From positions 83,339,907 to 83,403,906 of the forward strand of contig NC_060249.1 of assembly GCF_921293095.1 (NCBI RefSeq): DNA of 64,000 nt. The letters run 5' to 3'. The translations under genes and the position numbers were made by a program. Under the pieces are notes generated by a model. That model made no database searches. It worked only from the letters and a program-made list of their open reading frames with translations, and had not been told where the DNA came from. Below, one piece after another: positions 33,914-43,964 of the stretch (position 1 is the stretch's first letter; each line of letters begins with the position of its first letter). The DNA comes from Ischnura elegans. Taxonomy: Eukaryota > Arthropoda > Insecta > Odonata > Coenagrionidae.

Positions 33914-34572
33914 GGGTAGTTTCCTTCATCAAAGAAAACGAAAGGCATTGATTGCGATTCCTTGCCCACCATTAGTGTATTCATAATATACAAATTATTT
34001 GGTTTTAGAAATCCCAGTTTAGACGAACGGCCACGGTCAAATTTAACCTCATTTCAAAAAGGCCAGATTGGCACCCATGCGATTCCACTCCACGTGACGT
34101 CACAGGGACCTAGTTTCTATATGTGTAGACAAGAGTTTTACATGGTCTAAGATTACCAATGCATGCATGAGGCACAGAGCTCAGGGAAACATCTCATAAT
34201 AATCACACATTAAAAATACCTAAGTTCAGAAAGTTTCCTTTGTTTGATAGGGGAATAATAATCCTTATTTAAGCCAAGCGCTACCTGCTAACAGGGTACT
34301 CAGCTACCTGCTAGCAGCCTGCATCGTATAAGCGCTCAAGCCTCGCCCCAAGGTCACCCCACATGCCGACAGCTGGAGGCAGAAATACGTCTCACGGACT
34401 TTTCCCATCATTCCTACTTAGCCGTCGCATTTTCGCGCTCTTGAAATTTTTCACTTTTCATTAAATCCCGAAAAATAGATGTCATCGTTCTAAAATCTAA
34501 GAGCGTGAAATGTGCACTCCAGGAGCAATAATCATTCGATTTAGGCAATAAAAAAATAATAGGAAACCACTC
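33914..34572 (+). mobile_element. TA-MITE, copy 3
   Basis: A 659-bp full-length copy flanked by TA on each side, with ends GGGTAGTTTCCTTC and GGAAACCACTC. CACGTGACGTCA is intact at 34091-34102; the second CRE-like site is mutated (AATACGTCTCACGG). It is more diverged than the other copies, so probably older. Confidence 0.8.
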
Positions 34573-34575
34573 TAT

Positions 34576-35330
34576 TGCACAAACAAAGTTAAATGGTCAA
34601 AGGATTTTTTTTCAGCCCAGAGAAGATTAAGATGTCAAGTATTATTCTCTCCCATTCATAGGCAATCTTTCCAATCATATCTCATTGCCTGCCCACTTTA
34701 TCAAATGAATACATACTTTACTTCCCTGTGATGCTTTCCAAGATTTCAGTAACTGGCAATAACATATAGGAAGAGCACTTAATTATAATACAATATATTA
34801 TAATATTCTTACCAGGTAGTGACCCTTAAAGTAGTTCACTTCTATTTGGGGGTGTTGGAATTGATTTCATCGGTGCACTTGATCCTCATTTTGGGGGAGA
34901 GTTAGTTATCCGGTTATAACCCAGAGCTACATCTGGGAGTAATTAAATGTCAAAACTTCTCATTTTGAAAATGTGAACATTTTTTACTCAATCATAATTA
35001 TTGTGGTATTTACTTATTTTGCATAAACCTTTACAGCACAAAAGACCATGTAGTTTAAATCTTTCCTGAATAGAGCTTAAAATGTATAAATTTTTCATTT
35101 TACTTAGAAGCAACATTGGGTTTTAATGGGTTAATAAAATGCAAGTGAATGTAAGTTTACGTTAAATAAATACACTCCAACATAATTAATTATGAAATAG
35201 AGAACAATGATAAATATAATGAAGAATCCTTGTATATCAAGGCCATGCTCCTGCGCACAATTCATTAAACAAATTCAACAAGGGAAATTAATTTTTTCAT
35301 TATTTTCCTCACCTACAAATACATACATAT
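34576..35330. other. Unassigned AT-rich DNA
   Basis: Nothing recognised apart from short AT repeats. Confidence 0.4.
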
Positions 35331-35334
35331 TACG

Positions 35335-35693
35335 AATACAACCCCGCAAGCCCCTTCAAGAGGTGCGTGGCAGGGGTTTTCAGGAAACCAGCTGTTTACA
35401 CATAAAAATGAGAAAGGAAATGCTCTAACGAAATTAAGCCGAGCATTTAAAGTCTTTTATTGTACGGGGAAAAACAAGTTCCCATACCTATCCTTTTGTC
35501 AAAATATCTTTCTTAATTTTTGTTTCTATCAGACCTTGAAATGTAGTGTGGTTCTAGTATGATGTTCTCCATGTCGTAGTTAAAGATACCCATTCTCAAT
35601 TGCTCAAGCAATCTAACCCCAGAGCGCAGCTTCCGAGTCTCTAGCGGCTCCCAACCTATTTCCTTTAACATCTGTGAAACACTTTATGCACAC
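35335..35693 (-). mobile_element. CR1-like LINE 3' end (segment 3 of a split copy)
   Basis: Minus strand: a decayed polymerase ending (LRLLEQLRMGIF..., then LFFPRTIKDFKC near 35445) followed by a 3' untranslated region ending CTTGCGGGG-type, matching the copy at 53560-53985. It is the downstream piece of the LINE whose upstream parts lie at 36243-36380 and 37022-37215, separated by insertions. SFFPRTIK-type endings are common at the C-terminus of CR1/Jockey-group polymerases. Confidence 0.7.
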
Positions 35694-35974
35694 CAAGGGG
35701 TGGATCCAGGATTGTTTCTGAGGGGCACAAGGGTTCTGACAGACAAACGATCTTCTAATACTTGAGATTAAATACAACATATGTACAATAATTACTGTAC
35801 GAAATACTCTCCTTATTTTAACATGAAAGTTATTAATATGAAATTAAATCATTGAGGCTCCATAATATTCTAAATGAAATGAACGTAATGATCACCATAT
35901 AATAATGTTGTCTATTTTTTTAAGCGTCTGGGAGGGGGAACGTGCCCCGTGCACCCCCTCTAAATCCATCTATG
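35694..35974 (+). mobile_element. hAT-like MITE family E, copy 2
   Basis: Starts CAAGGGGTGGATCCAGGATT and ends CTAAATCCATCTATG, worn TIRs. It matches 27866-28085 internally and interrupts the LINE 3' end. Its own target duplication is not visible, because a second hAT element landed at its right edge. Confidence 0.65.
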
Positions 35975-35977
35975 TAG

Positions 35978-36234
35978 CAGGGTAGCCGACTTACAAAAAC
36001 TTGGGGGGGCCCAAACTGGGGATCTTGCCCCAGGAAATTTTATAAGTAGTGAGTTAAGTTTTTTAAGCATTTTAGAAGAATCATATGATATACATTAGAA
36101 CCCTGATAACTTGAATCTCAATACCTGGACACTCTGGGGAAAATCGAAAAGCCTGACACATTTTTTCCATACACCCATAACGAATTTCTGAGGGGGCTCG
36201 GGCCCCCTCCAGCCCCATGGAGTCGGCGCAACTG
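35978..36234 (-). mobile_element. hAT MITE family F, copy 1, with perfect 8-bp TSD
   Basis: Ends CAGGGTAGCCGACTT and AGTCGGCGCAACTG. The word CTATGTAG is duplicated at 35970-35977 and 36235-36242, and its first five bases are the end of the family E element, so F inserted across the E boundary after E. It is inverted relative to the copy at 40940-41199. Non-coding. Confidence 0.88.
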
Positions 36235-36242
36235 CTATGTAG

Positions 36243-36380
36243 TATCTCATTAGCAGTTTATGACGAATCGCACAGCTTTCCTTTGTATTTTATTAAGTTC
36301 ACGGATTAAGTTTTCTCTGCATCGGATCCCACATGCTCGCTGCATGTTAAAGGAGTGGCCGGACGAGTGCCAAATAGCAA
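36243..36380 (-). mobile_element. CR1-like LINE polymerase segment (segment 2 of a split copy)
   Basis: Minus strand reads CYLALVRPLL, a stop, HAASMWDPMQRKL, and then frame-shifted RKAVRFV-like residues, the conserved LVRPxLEYAxxVWDP region of CR1/Jockey-type polymerases. It continues the frame of the segment at 37022-37215 across the inserted MITE. Confidence 0.7.
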
Positions 36381-36382
36381 TA

Positions 36383-37019
36383 GGGTGGTTTCCTATTATT
36401 TTTTTATTGCATAAATCGAAATAATATTACTCCTGGAGTACGTATTTCACGCTTTTAGATTTTTAAATGGCGATCTCTATTTTTCGCGATTAAATGAAAA
36501 GTGAAAATTTTCAAGCGCGCGAAAACGCGACGGCTAAGTATGAATGCCGGGAAAACTCCCGTGTGACGTCGTTCTGGTTCCCGCTGCCCCAAGTGAGGTG
36601 ACCTTGGGGCGAGGCTCTGAGCGATGATACGACGCAGTATGCTACCTGGTAGCGCTTGGCTTAAATAAGGATTATTAATACCTTATCAAACGAAGAAAAC
36701 TTTCCGACCTTAGGCAGTTTTAATAGGTGATTATTAAGACGTGTTTCCCTGAGCTCTGTGCCTCATGCATGCATTGGTAACCTCTGATGATGTAAAACTC
36801 CTATCTACTCGTATAGAAACTACGTCCCTGTGACGTCACGTCGAGTGGCATTGCATGGGCGCCAATCTGGCCTTTTTCAAACGAGGGTAAAATTGACCCT
36901 TGGCATTCGTCTAAACTGGGATTTGTAAAACCAAATAATTTGTATATTATGAATACACTAATGGTGGTTAACGTATCGCAATCAATACCTTTCGTTTTCT
37001 TTGATGAAGGAAACTACCC
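36383..37019 (-). mobile_element. TA-MITE, copy 4, inside a LINE
   Basis: A 637-bp inverted-orientation copy flanked by TA at 36381-36382 and 37020-37021. It splits a LINE polymerase frame between ...DEKVKE and CYLALVRP, so its boundaries are confirmed independently. Intact TGACGTCA at 36831 and CGTGTGACGTCGTTCTGG near 36559. The TCTGCTACCTGCTAGC duplication is shortened here, giving the smaller length. Confidence 0.85.
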
Positions 37020-37021
37020 TA

Positions 37022-37215
37022 TTCTCTTTTACTTTCTCGTCCGGAATCATTCCCGCAATACGTTTGACCAATCCTTGCTTTTTCAGGGCTCTGCCACAAA
37101 TATTTCTTTTGTGTGTTCCCCACGATTGGTTCGAAGTAATCGCAACTCCTATACTTCACTTCATCTGTCACATTCATATTCACACCATCCTCACCATTTA
37201 CATATGACAGTTGGA
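37022..37215 (-). mobile_element. CR1-like LINE polymerase segment (segment 1 of a split copy)
   Basis: An uninterrupted minus-strand frame reads IGVAITSNQSWGTHKRNICG then RALKKQGLVKRIAGMIPDEK, the thumb-side region after the reverse transcriptase core in CR1/Jockey-group elements. A related relic lies at 47760-47900. The frames annotated on the plus strand here are antisense. Upstream pol domains are missing, so the copy is 5'-truncated. Confidence 0.75.
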
Positions 37216-37292
37216 CGTCCTCTTCCAGAAAAAAACCTCATATGAGGTTTCGGGGAGGCTGGCCCTCTGCCTCTCTCCTTAACTCACGGCAC

Positions 37293-37604
37293 CAGGGGCG
37301 CAGCTAGGAATTAGGTCTGGGGGGATTTAGGTGCAACCGGTCCCGGTGCAACTAATACCGGTGTGTGTAGGGGTATGGAATACCCACCAGGATAAGCTGT
37401 AGGTGCGAGATTATTAAATTGAGAAATTTTATGATAAATGGTTCAAAATGGTGAGTTTTTACGGCTTTCTGAGGGATATTTTATTAATCCTTGCAATAAT
37501 CTATTAGTAAAATGAATGCAATTAAGTAAAATGGATTAAACTTTAAAATTTCACTGAGCTCTGGGGGGGTTATATCCCCCAAAACCCCCCTCGCTGCGCC
37601 ACTG
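37293..37604 (+). mobile_element. hAT MITE family C, copy 1, with perfect 8-bp TSD
   Basis: Begins CAGGGGCGCAGCTAGGAATT and ends CGCTGCGCCACTG. CACGGCAC is duplicated exactly at 37285-37292 and 37605-37612. A second copy, with a nested element, lies at 46105. No coding capacity. Confidence 0.9.
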
Positions 37605-37612
37605 CACGGCAC

Positions 37613-39000
37613 TGATTGATTTTTTCCTCTCTAGATTCTCCCCCACTCGTTACAATCATGATCATTCCCTCTGACGGCGGACACAACGTAAAAGGCTGAT
37701 AGCAACACATAATAAAGACGATTCCGCATAGCGGAGGAGATGACGAATGAATCCGGATGAAACCAGCGTGAAGTAAAGGTTTCGGTGAAGGTCTCATTTG
37801 GAGGAAATAATTTTCGTCCACCGTGATACCTGGGGCGAGGGGCGACGCGTCTTCAGAAGGGCGAAAGTGGTGAAGATGCCAGTGGAGGTCGCCGCGGCAA
37901 TCTTCTGCAATGCTTATTATACTCCGCTAAGTAGAACCGTCGAATTCCACCATTTTAGAAAACAGCTTGTTTACTTTGTTGAAGCGAAGGCAAGGTGCTT
38001 TCGTTCGGCACGAATTCCCGCTTTTTCTTGAGAAAATTGAACAAACTGATTGCGTTACTACCTTTAAAAAGCTTTTCAAAATTTAAGACTACCTCGGAAC
38101 ACGTAGAGAAGAGCGAAATTGGTTCATAAGTGCGGAATTGACAATAAGCACAAGAAACATCACTCTTCGCGAGTAGGTCAATTCTTCTCATGATACTTTT
38201 ATAACTAAATGCTACTTTTTACTTATAAAATACATGGATGCATTTTTATTCTCTGGTTTTAAATAAGCAACAGTAGTTTTTCATTAATATTTACCTATGA
38301 CAGAACAAATTCTAGACCAAGATTATAACATCAGGTTTTTCATATATCGACCGATTTTTAAATGCTAGGGTAAAATTTTTCAGCGTGTGTTGAATGCAGT
38401 TTATCATTATAAACACCGAGGATGAAGTTCAACATGAAAAAGTACTTGGATTAGCCGGGAATCGAACCTGGATTCTCCGATTAACGGTCCCTCGTTCTCA
38501 CATTCCACATGTAAAAGCAATATTAACTATTTTGGCTTTTAAATGTTGAGGGAAAAAACGATACTTACTAATGAACAAGTTAATGTAATTCAAGTTAATG
38601 TAAGTTTAGGTTAAATGAAGATACCGCATCATATTTAATGCTGAAATAGAGGCGACTAATGATGAATATATCGGAGAATCATTGCATACCGAGGCCAGAG
38701 CACCTTCGCAATACATATTTAGCCACAGAGCTTGGTTTTTTTCTTCACTTTCCTTACACGAGGTTATGGAGGCTGGCCCCGAAGAAAAAAAAAGCGAAAT
38801 GGGATAATATGAGAGGAATTGATAACAAGCACCAAACACTTTGCGAGTAGACAATCATCAAATAATACTTCTGAGACTGAATGCTAATTTTAAAATAAAA
38901 CTCATGCATGCATTTATTTTCTTTTTTTTTAATGAACAACAGCAGTCCAAATTGTCCTGATAATAGGCTGCTCGACTGCACCGATAGCTTGGCGAGGGAG
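37613..39000. other. Mostly unassigned DNA
   Basis: Frames of 60-83 codons at 37570-38191 lack recognised domains. A tRNA-like fragment is listed separately at 38455. The rest is AT-rich with no shared repeat. Confidence 0.4.
38455..38500 (-). repeat. tRNA-like (SINE head) fragment
   Basis: The minus strand contains GAATCCAGGTTCGATTCCCG, a near-perfect T-arm and Pol III B-box (GGTTCGATTCC), preceded by an ill-defined A-box side. No full cloverleaf can be drawn, so it is taken as a SINE or tRNA pseudogene fragment. Confidence 0.5.
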
Positions 39001-39005
39001 TATGG

Positions 39006-39344
39006 GGGCGTCCATTAATTACGCGAGGTGATTTTGACGATTTTTGGACCCTCCCCACCCCACTCTCTCCCTTAGTGATGTATCGTGAGATTTGGTTCGA
39101 CCCCCTCCCTCTAATCTCACGTGAGATTGTTCAAAATGCGAAGTTTCAGTGTAAACACGTTAATGTACGCTTCATTGCGTTGGATTTATTAGAAACAAAT
39201 TTTTAAATTATTTTTACTCAAGGTTAGTTACAACTAGTATTTAAGATTACCAAGTTTGCAATTTTACACCATTTCTTGCGGAAAAAAATACGAGAATCGG
39301 CTTTTCCCCTCCCCCCTAAGCCTCCCGTAATTAATAAATGTCCT
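39006..39344. mobile_element. TIR-type MITE (GTCCATTAATTACG family)
   Basis: The left end GGCGTCCATTAATTACGCGAGG is mirrored by CCTCCCGTAATTAATAAATGTCC at the right, giving worn TIRs of about 20 bp. Interior C-rich blocks (CCCTCCCTCTAATCTCACG) and no coding frame. Similar-looking termini are common in arthropod genomes as I recall; the superfamily was not settled, and no target duplication was defined. Confidence 0.55.
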
Positions 39345-39349
39345 GTAAT

Positions 39350-40170
39350 GTTTACGGTGGCTATCAAAAGGATTTTTCATCCACCGTATTAGGTTGGACC
39401 GACCTATATGACCTTCCTCAGCTCGGAACTTGTTATTAAAAGAAAACATCACGAGACACCACCGAAGACCTCGGCCTACCATTACGTGTTTCCTCCTCGA
39501 AATAACTTTCCGTGACACAATAAATTATCTTCCCAACTTCCAATCCCCAAAATAGCCTAAGAAAATGCAAACTAAGATGTACCGTGTATATTTAATGTTC
39601 CATATGAACCCAAAATTTCGATGAATATCACCAGAAACTGACTAATTTTTTGAAACTGACTATTTCTAACTATTTTTTTGTGGTATGCCACCTGAGACCC
39701 GTTTCTCCTAACGCGAATTTCTCACGGCAGAAGAATCTCTCCTCATAATCCGTCAGCAGAGGCGGTCTGGGGTGATTGCGGGCCCTCGGCTGGGACTCCT
39801 GACAGGGCCCTCCTCGGGGGATTCGGGGAAAATTTTAGTTCGGAACTTAAGGAAATCAAGTTCATTTAATAGAAGGCGTCACTTTCGCAAGTGGTAACCA
39901 AACACGGAAAGTTCGAGGTTGGTTACACGAGAGAATGTGGCCAATGAGTTGCGCCTGAAAAAAAAGCACCAGACGGAAGACCTCGGTGTACCGAGACGAG
40001 TGTCCATCTGAAAGTAATTGTCCATGACACACTAAATTTAGATGAATGATGTATCAATTGTACAAACTGCATTTACAAGCCGCTGAATGCATAAAGGATT
40101 GATATATGACTAAGCCATGACCATCGCCTTGAGAGGTCAGAGATGGCCGCAGACAGGAAATCTAAAGATA
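39350..40170. other. Unassigned DNA
   Basis: Two imperfectly repeated phrases (GACCTCGG, CACCGAAGACCTCGGCCTAC near 39460 and CAGACGGAAGACCTCGGTGT near 39970, each followed by a TCC..GACACA block) suggest an old local duplication about 510 bp apart. No coding feature. Confidence 0.35.
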
Positions 40171-40174
40171 AATC

Positions 40175-40330
40175 ACAGATATATACTTCGTGTATATACG
40201 TGTATAAGTATATCTGTGAGATAAATGATGTCTCGGTGGCGGCAGGGTAAAGTACTCTCCTGCCAAGCAAGAGGTCGCGTGTTCGAGTCCCGCCTGGGCA
40301 GGTTACTACTGTCCAGGGCATGGTTGTACA
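40175..40330 (+). repeat. tRNA-derived SINE fragment
   Basis: GTGTTCGAGTCCCGCC at about 40279 is a Pol III B-box, preceded by a tRNA-like body with CCTGCCAAG in anticodon-loop position, reminiscent of tRNA-Gly(GCC). Acceptor and D arms do not pair properly. A small inverted repeat (CACAGATATA.../...TATCTGTG, 40175-40218) precedes it. The opposite-strand reading GGTRTRDLLLGRRVLYPAAT is a by-product of the tRNA-like sequence. Confidence 0.6.
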
Positions 40331-40527
40331 TGTACATGCATGTGTATTTGTTAACTTGTTGAAAAGAAACATGTAAAATGCCGATATGTGCTGCTTTCGG
40401 TGGTATGGGTACAAATATATAAACTTCCCTACTTCCTAGAATTAAGATAGCCTAAGAAAGAACAAACTAACATGAAAAGTATACCACTTCTCGCCTAACA
40501 CGAATTTATAACCATGACCCGTAAGAT

Positions 40528-40769
40528 CAGTGGTTTAATGGCAAAATTAGCAGTGTCGGAACGCACTTTCCTTATTTTTTACGAGTAAAATATTAGTATT
40601 TGTGCTTTCTTATAGCAAGTTATTATTTACATTTTTCTTTTGGTTACGAATGTATATATTAGAAATTTTGAGGCACCAAAATTGATAGAAGTGTTATTTA
40701 ACTATTATGTCTTTTCTTAACCAGTACCAGAGCGGCGTTCCGGCGTGTTCCGGCACTATGACACCACTG
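40528..40769 (+). mobile_element. hAT MITE family I, intact copy
   Basis: Starts CAGTGGTTTAATGGCAAAAT and ends GGCACTATGACACCACTG. Flanks CGTAAGAT (40520-40527) and CGTAGGAT (40770-40777) differ by one base, a good aged 8-bp hAT duplication. A truncated relative is at 22118. Confidence 0.82.
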
Positions 40770-40939
40770 CGTAGGATATTAGTTTGGCTGCCACTTATAT
40801 TCTACTCTATTGTTGTTTATTACTCTTTTATTTATGAAAGTACTGATCTACAGTAGGGTAGGCCGAAAAAAGTCAAATTCGTCCGATCAAAAACATGTAT
40901 GTCTTAAAAGCTGTGCACTAGTAGTCGAATGAATGGCTT

Positions 40940-41199
40940 CAGTGGCGCCAACTCGATGGGGCCTGAGGGGGTCCGAGCACCCTCAAAAATTCGTTATGGT
41001 CTGGAGGAAACAAAGTGTCAGGCTTGCCGATTTTCCCTGGAGTGCCTAGATATCGAGATTCGAGTTACCAGGATTCTAATGTTGATCATATGGCTCTTCT
41101 AAAATGCTTAAAAAATTAAAACTCAGTACTTATCAAATTTCCTGGGGCAAGATCCCCCGTTTAGGCCCCCCCAATATTTTTTGTAAGTCGGCATCCCTG
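40940..41199 (+). mobile_element. hAT MITE family F, copy 2
   Basis: Ends CAGTGGCGCCAACTCGATGG and AAGTCGGCATCCCTG. Flanks AATGGCTT and AACGGCAT match at 6 of 8. Interior aligns in reverse with 35978-36234. Confidence 0.8.
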
Positions 41200-41207
41200 A
41201 ACGGCAT

Positions 41208-41615
41208 AAAATATTAGGCCCAACGGATGATATCTGTAGACTGCGCAAACGCCATGAAGTTTTCTATTTTTGTGAAAAAATTGAAATTTTCAGAATTTTT
41301 TTAAAATATGTTATACTACGTCATACTAAAAACAAATATATCTTAAAAATTTCTTTTTAGGTTAATTATCAATTATCAGAAATATTATATCTATGATACA
41401 CCAATTTTAGACTGCGCAATGGGGCTGAAAATAGCGATTTTCGAGGTAAACTTCGACTTTTTTTCAACCGTACGATTAGATTTTAAGCCTGTCATTAATG
41501 CTTTGATAACAAAAGAAAACATATTGTGGATGTAATGTAATTGTTTATGAGACCGCATATTCCTTAAAAATGCTGTAACAAAAGAGAAAACAAAATGAAA
41601 ATGAAGTACTTTTGC
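41208..41615. other. Unassigned AT-rich DNA upstream of a coding relic
   Basis: No repeat family recognised. A minus-strand frame (41391-41693) overlaps the plus-strand coding relic that follows and is read as its shadow. Confidence 0.35.
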
Positions 41616-41618
41616 TAC

Positions 41619-42397
41619 AACAGGTAACAGATACGGTAAATCAGACCGGCCAGCAGCAGATTTGGCTCCAGCATTATCGAGGAATATGAACATAGATACT
41701 GCACCTTCAGCTTCACATTCTGCAAATTTTGGCCATAATAAAGTGAGGTGAGAATGAGAAATCGATTGTTGAGTATGACTTTAATGGCGATACCGTGATG
41801 CAAGCTTTAGATATATTTTGATGGGAGAATTGGCCTGACCTTATGCGTAGAGAAAAGTGGAGATGGTAAAAAGCACCAACGAGAACCTCCAGAGGACCAC
41901 GAATCGCTTGTTCAAGAACCTAGTTCTAAATTTATAGGCCATGTTATTCCTTTATCAGGAAAAGCAGGTGGAACGAAACCCTTAGGGCGGGCTCGCGGGA
42001 TATACTCCTGGGGCAGGGACTGTAAGCGCTAGCTTTTCTCCTCTGCACCCAGAAGGGGAAGGACGGGAGGGATCAAGGAAAGGAGGCGCCGCCGCGATGA
42101 GAGCCCGACGACGCCTCCAGGGGAAGGACGGGGGAGGAAGGGAGAGGACGAGGAATCCTGCACCGTCACAAGGCGGGCAGGTCCTACTATAAGCGAAACC
42201 AAGCAAACGCAATTAATATACTAACGACCTTGGAGGATTATTCTATGAGGAAGAATAATCCAACGATCAAATCGTTAGATATTATCAGGAAAAGCAGTGG
42301 GCACTGCAAACTCCATCATCGATAGCATGTCAGAGAAGAACATCAGTTCATGTGAACTTTTTTTTGTAGGTTGTGATGGTTGCCCATCAAATACAGG
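41619..42397 (+). pseudogene. Transposase-like coding relic with exon structure, split by a retroposon
   Basis: Three readable stretches lie in order. At 41625-41749 RYGKSDRPAADLAPALSRNM ends at a donor-like GAG|GTGAGA. At 41811-41967, after a TTTAG acceptor-like site, comes YFDGRIGLTLCVEKSGDGKK, then EDHESLVQEP and FIGHVIPLSGKA. At 42282-42397 the same frame resumes as GKAVGTANSIIDSMSEKN, then VGCDGCPSNTG, ending at CAG|GTAAGC. I recall the order DRYG.SDR..A, YFDGRK, H..L..EPGS.Y.GH and CDGT..NTG from a group of uncharacterised, probably transposon-derived arthropod proteins. CDGC in place of CDGT and the insertion suggest a dead copy. Exon ends are inferred. Confidence 0.5.
41968..42281 (-). 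mobile_element. Retroposed GC-rich sequence with 16-bp TSD
   Basis: The 16-bp word TTATCAGGAAAAGCAG flanks this 314-bp insert at 41952-41967 and 42282-42297, a duplication length typical of LINE-mediated retroposition. The insert is GC-rich with CGCCGCCGCGATGAGAGCCC near 42088 and a 75-codon open frame on the minus strand (RRRALIAAAPPFLDPSRPSP). A small hairpin (GGATTATTC/GAATAATCC) lies near its right end. There is no obvious poly-A or tRNA head. It could be a SINE or a processed transcript copy. Confidence 0.65.
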
Positions 42398-42489
42398 TAA
42401 GCGCAATGGCGAATGATCTAAGGTTTTCCCGGCGAATAGACTGGAGGAAGAGTTCTCAGGTTTCCAGCTAGTTTCAAGGGTTTTTCAAC

Positions 42490-42532
42490 ACCGACATTTC
42501 GAAGGCTATAAGTCTGCCATCGTCTTCAGGGT
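42490..42532 (-). ncRNA. Hammerhead-like core motif, locus e
   Basis: Minus strand: CTGAAGA, C, GATGGC, loop AGACTTATA, GCCTTC, GAAATGTCGG. Stem pairs at five of six positions (one T:T). GAAA is intact and a GTC follows two bases later, which in hammerheads is the cleavage-site triplet. The 3' flank GTTGAAAAACCC resembles that of locus d. It lies just downstream of the transposase-like relic. Confidence 0.5.
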
Positions 42533-42544
42533 GAAATCTCAGTA

Positions 42545-43775
42545 TGACCCGTGACTGCACTGCTACGCTGAGTGGTAATGGTGTCAAAATCTACTTTGAT
42601 CTATTTTCTATCAGCATAAAAAAGGATAAAATCTTCAGGGAAAGTATATTTTTGGATGAAGAAAAGTTAAAATCATATTTTAGGTGTTCTTATATATTTA
42701 CTTCTATCATTTTTGCAGCATATTTATAAACAGTAGGCGTCCATATTGAAAATCCGAATTGCACCCGTCTCATTTAGCAAGCGGGTTTACGCCCATAGAA
42801 CCGCGATACCTGCATCTCTTTGGTTTTCAGCCTCGTTCAAAGCACACCCTTTACCATTTCCGGAAAGAAAGCCAGCCTATCCTCAACCGTCTATGCGCCA
42901 TGAAGCGGTTGAGATACATTTACTATCCCATTCAATTTGATCCAGAAATGACGATTTAGAAAATAAATAAAATAAAGATTTAGAAAATAAAAATTTAGAA
43001 AGTAATTTTGGGAGGTTATTTAAATCACGGTTTGAATACGTCCATAGCGATAAATAAAATATTATTTTAATTGTAAAGTTTTCCCATGACTAGCAAATGC
43101 TTTAAAGGCGTCTGTTGTCTTAAAAGAATTTGCAAATGATAAATATTTATGGAAGAGGATTTGTAGTGCTAAAATAACTTAGTGTTATAAAATAAAATAA
43201 ATGTAATAAATAAATGAATAAAACTAGGTATCTTAATTGATTGTTAATGATTTAATATTAATAAAAATGACCTTAAAAAGTCTTTCTTTAGTCTCACATC
43301 CGGCATCATAATCGCCCTCAAATCTCTTTTCCATGTACTACGATAATTGATACTGTTAGCTGCTCGACAGATCACGATTGTGTGACTAATAATCATGAAT
43401 ATCAGCAAAAATAGACGAATATCGGCACGCGCTGCAAATATTAGCCTGGATAAATATGCATAAGAAGTTTTGGAAAGGGTAAAAGTCGGGATGGAGCCAT
43501 TCGCTCAGAGAAGGGTGAGCAACCATGGTTTAAACATGTTTATTTGTGTCATTGCGATGAGCAGTATGAATAAATTATTTTTGAATTTGTCCCTGATTCC
43601 AATAACGTGTCCTCTTTCAGAATCCACAGAGCTTATTTCTGAATCGTAAAATTGTACGAGTGGCATAAAAATTGGAAAGTCAACAGGGCCCAATTTTTTT
43701 TATGAAGCCTCTCTTGCCCAGAATGAATTAGGTGATTCGAATATCCAGAAACCAGCTTAATTTCTTAGTATCCCC
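42545..43775. other. Unassigned DNA
   Basis: 42746-42960 holds two overlapping plus-strand frames (64-66 codons) without recognised domains. The rest is AT-rich, with an A/T repeat patch (AAAATTTAGAAA) at 42955-43010. Confidence 0.35.
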
Positions 43776-43779
43776 ATCA

Positions 43780-43960
43780 TTATTATCAGTCAGCAATCCG
43801 ATTATTATATTGACGCAGCTCTCCACTCGATCCTCCGATTAAGTAGTCTTTTAACAATGGTATCAGTCAATAAATCAGTCATACATCAGTCCAATCATAT
43901 CCCTTCTATATCCTCCAGTTCTACGTCGTTAAGTGTCTAGTGGGTGCTTCAGTGCATTTT
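43780..43960 (-). mobile_element. LINE (family B) tail fragment
   Basis: CAGTCAGCAATCCGATT and TTGACGCAGCTCTCCACTCG are the reverse-complement tail of the family B LINE (compare 56795). Only about 100-180 bp remain and the pol end is decayed. Confidence 0.5.
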
Positions 43961-43964
43961 TTAC

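Noticed and set aside
35686..35693. A target duplication for the family E element (ATGCACAC)
   Set aside because: The right flank, after removing the F insertion, does not match, so the duplication could not be supported.
40235..40310. A functional tRNA-Gly gene
   Set aside because: The T-arm is tRNA-like but acceptor and D arms do not pair, so a SINE or pseudogene is more likely.
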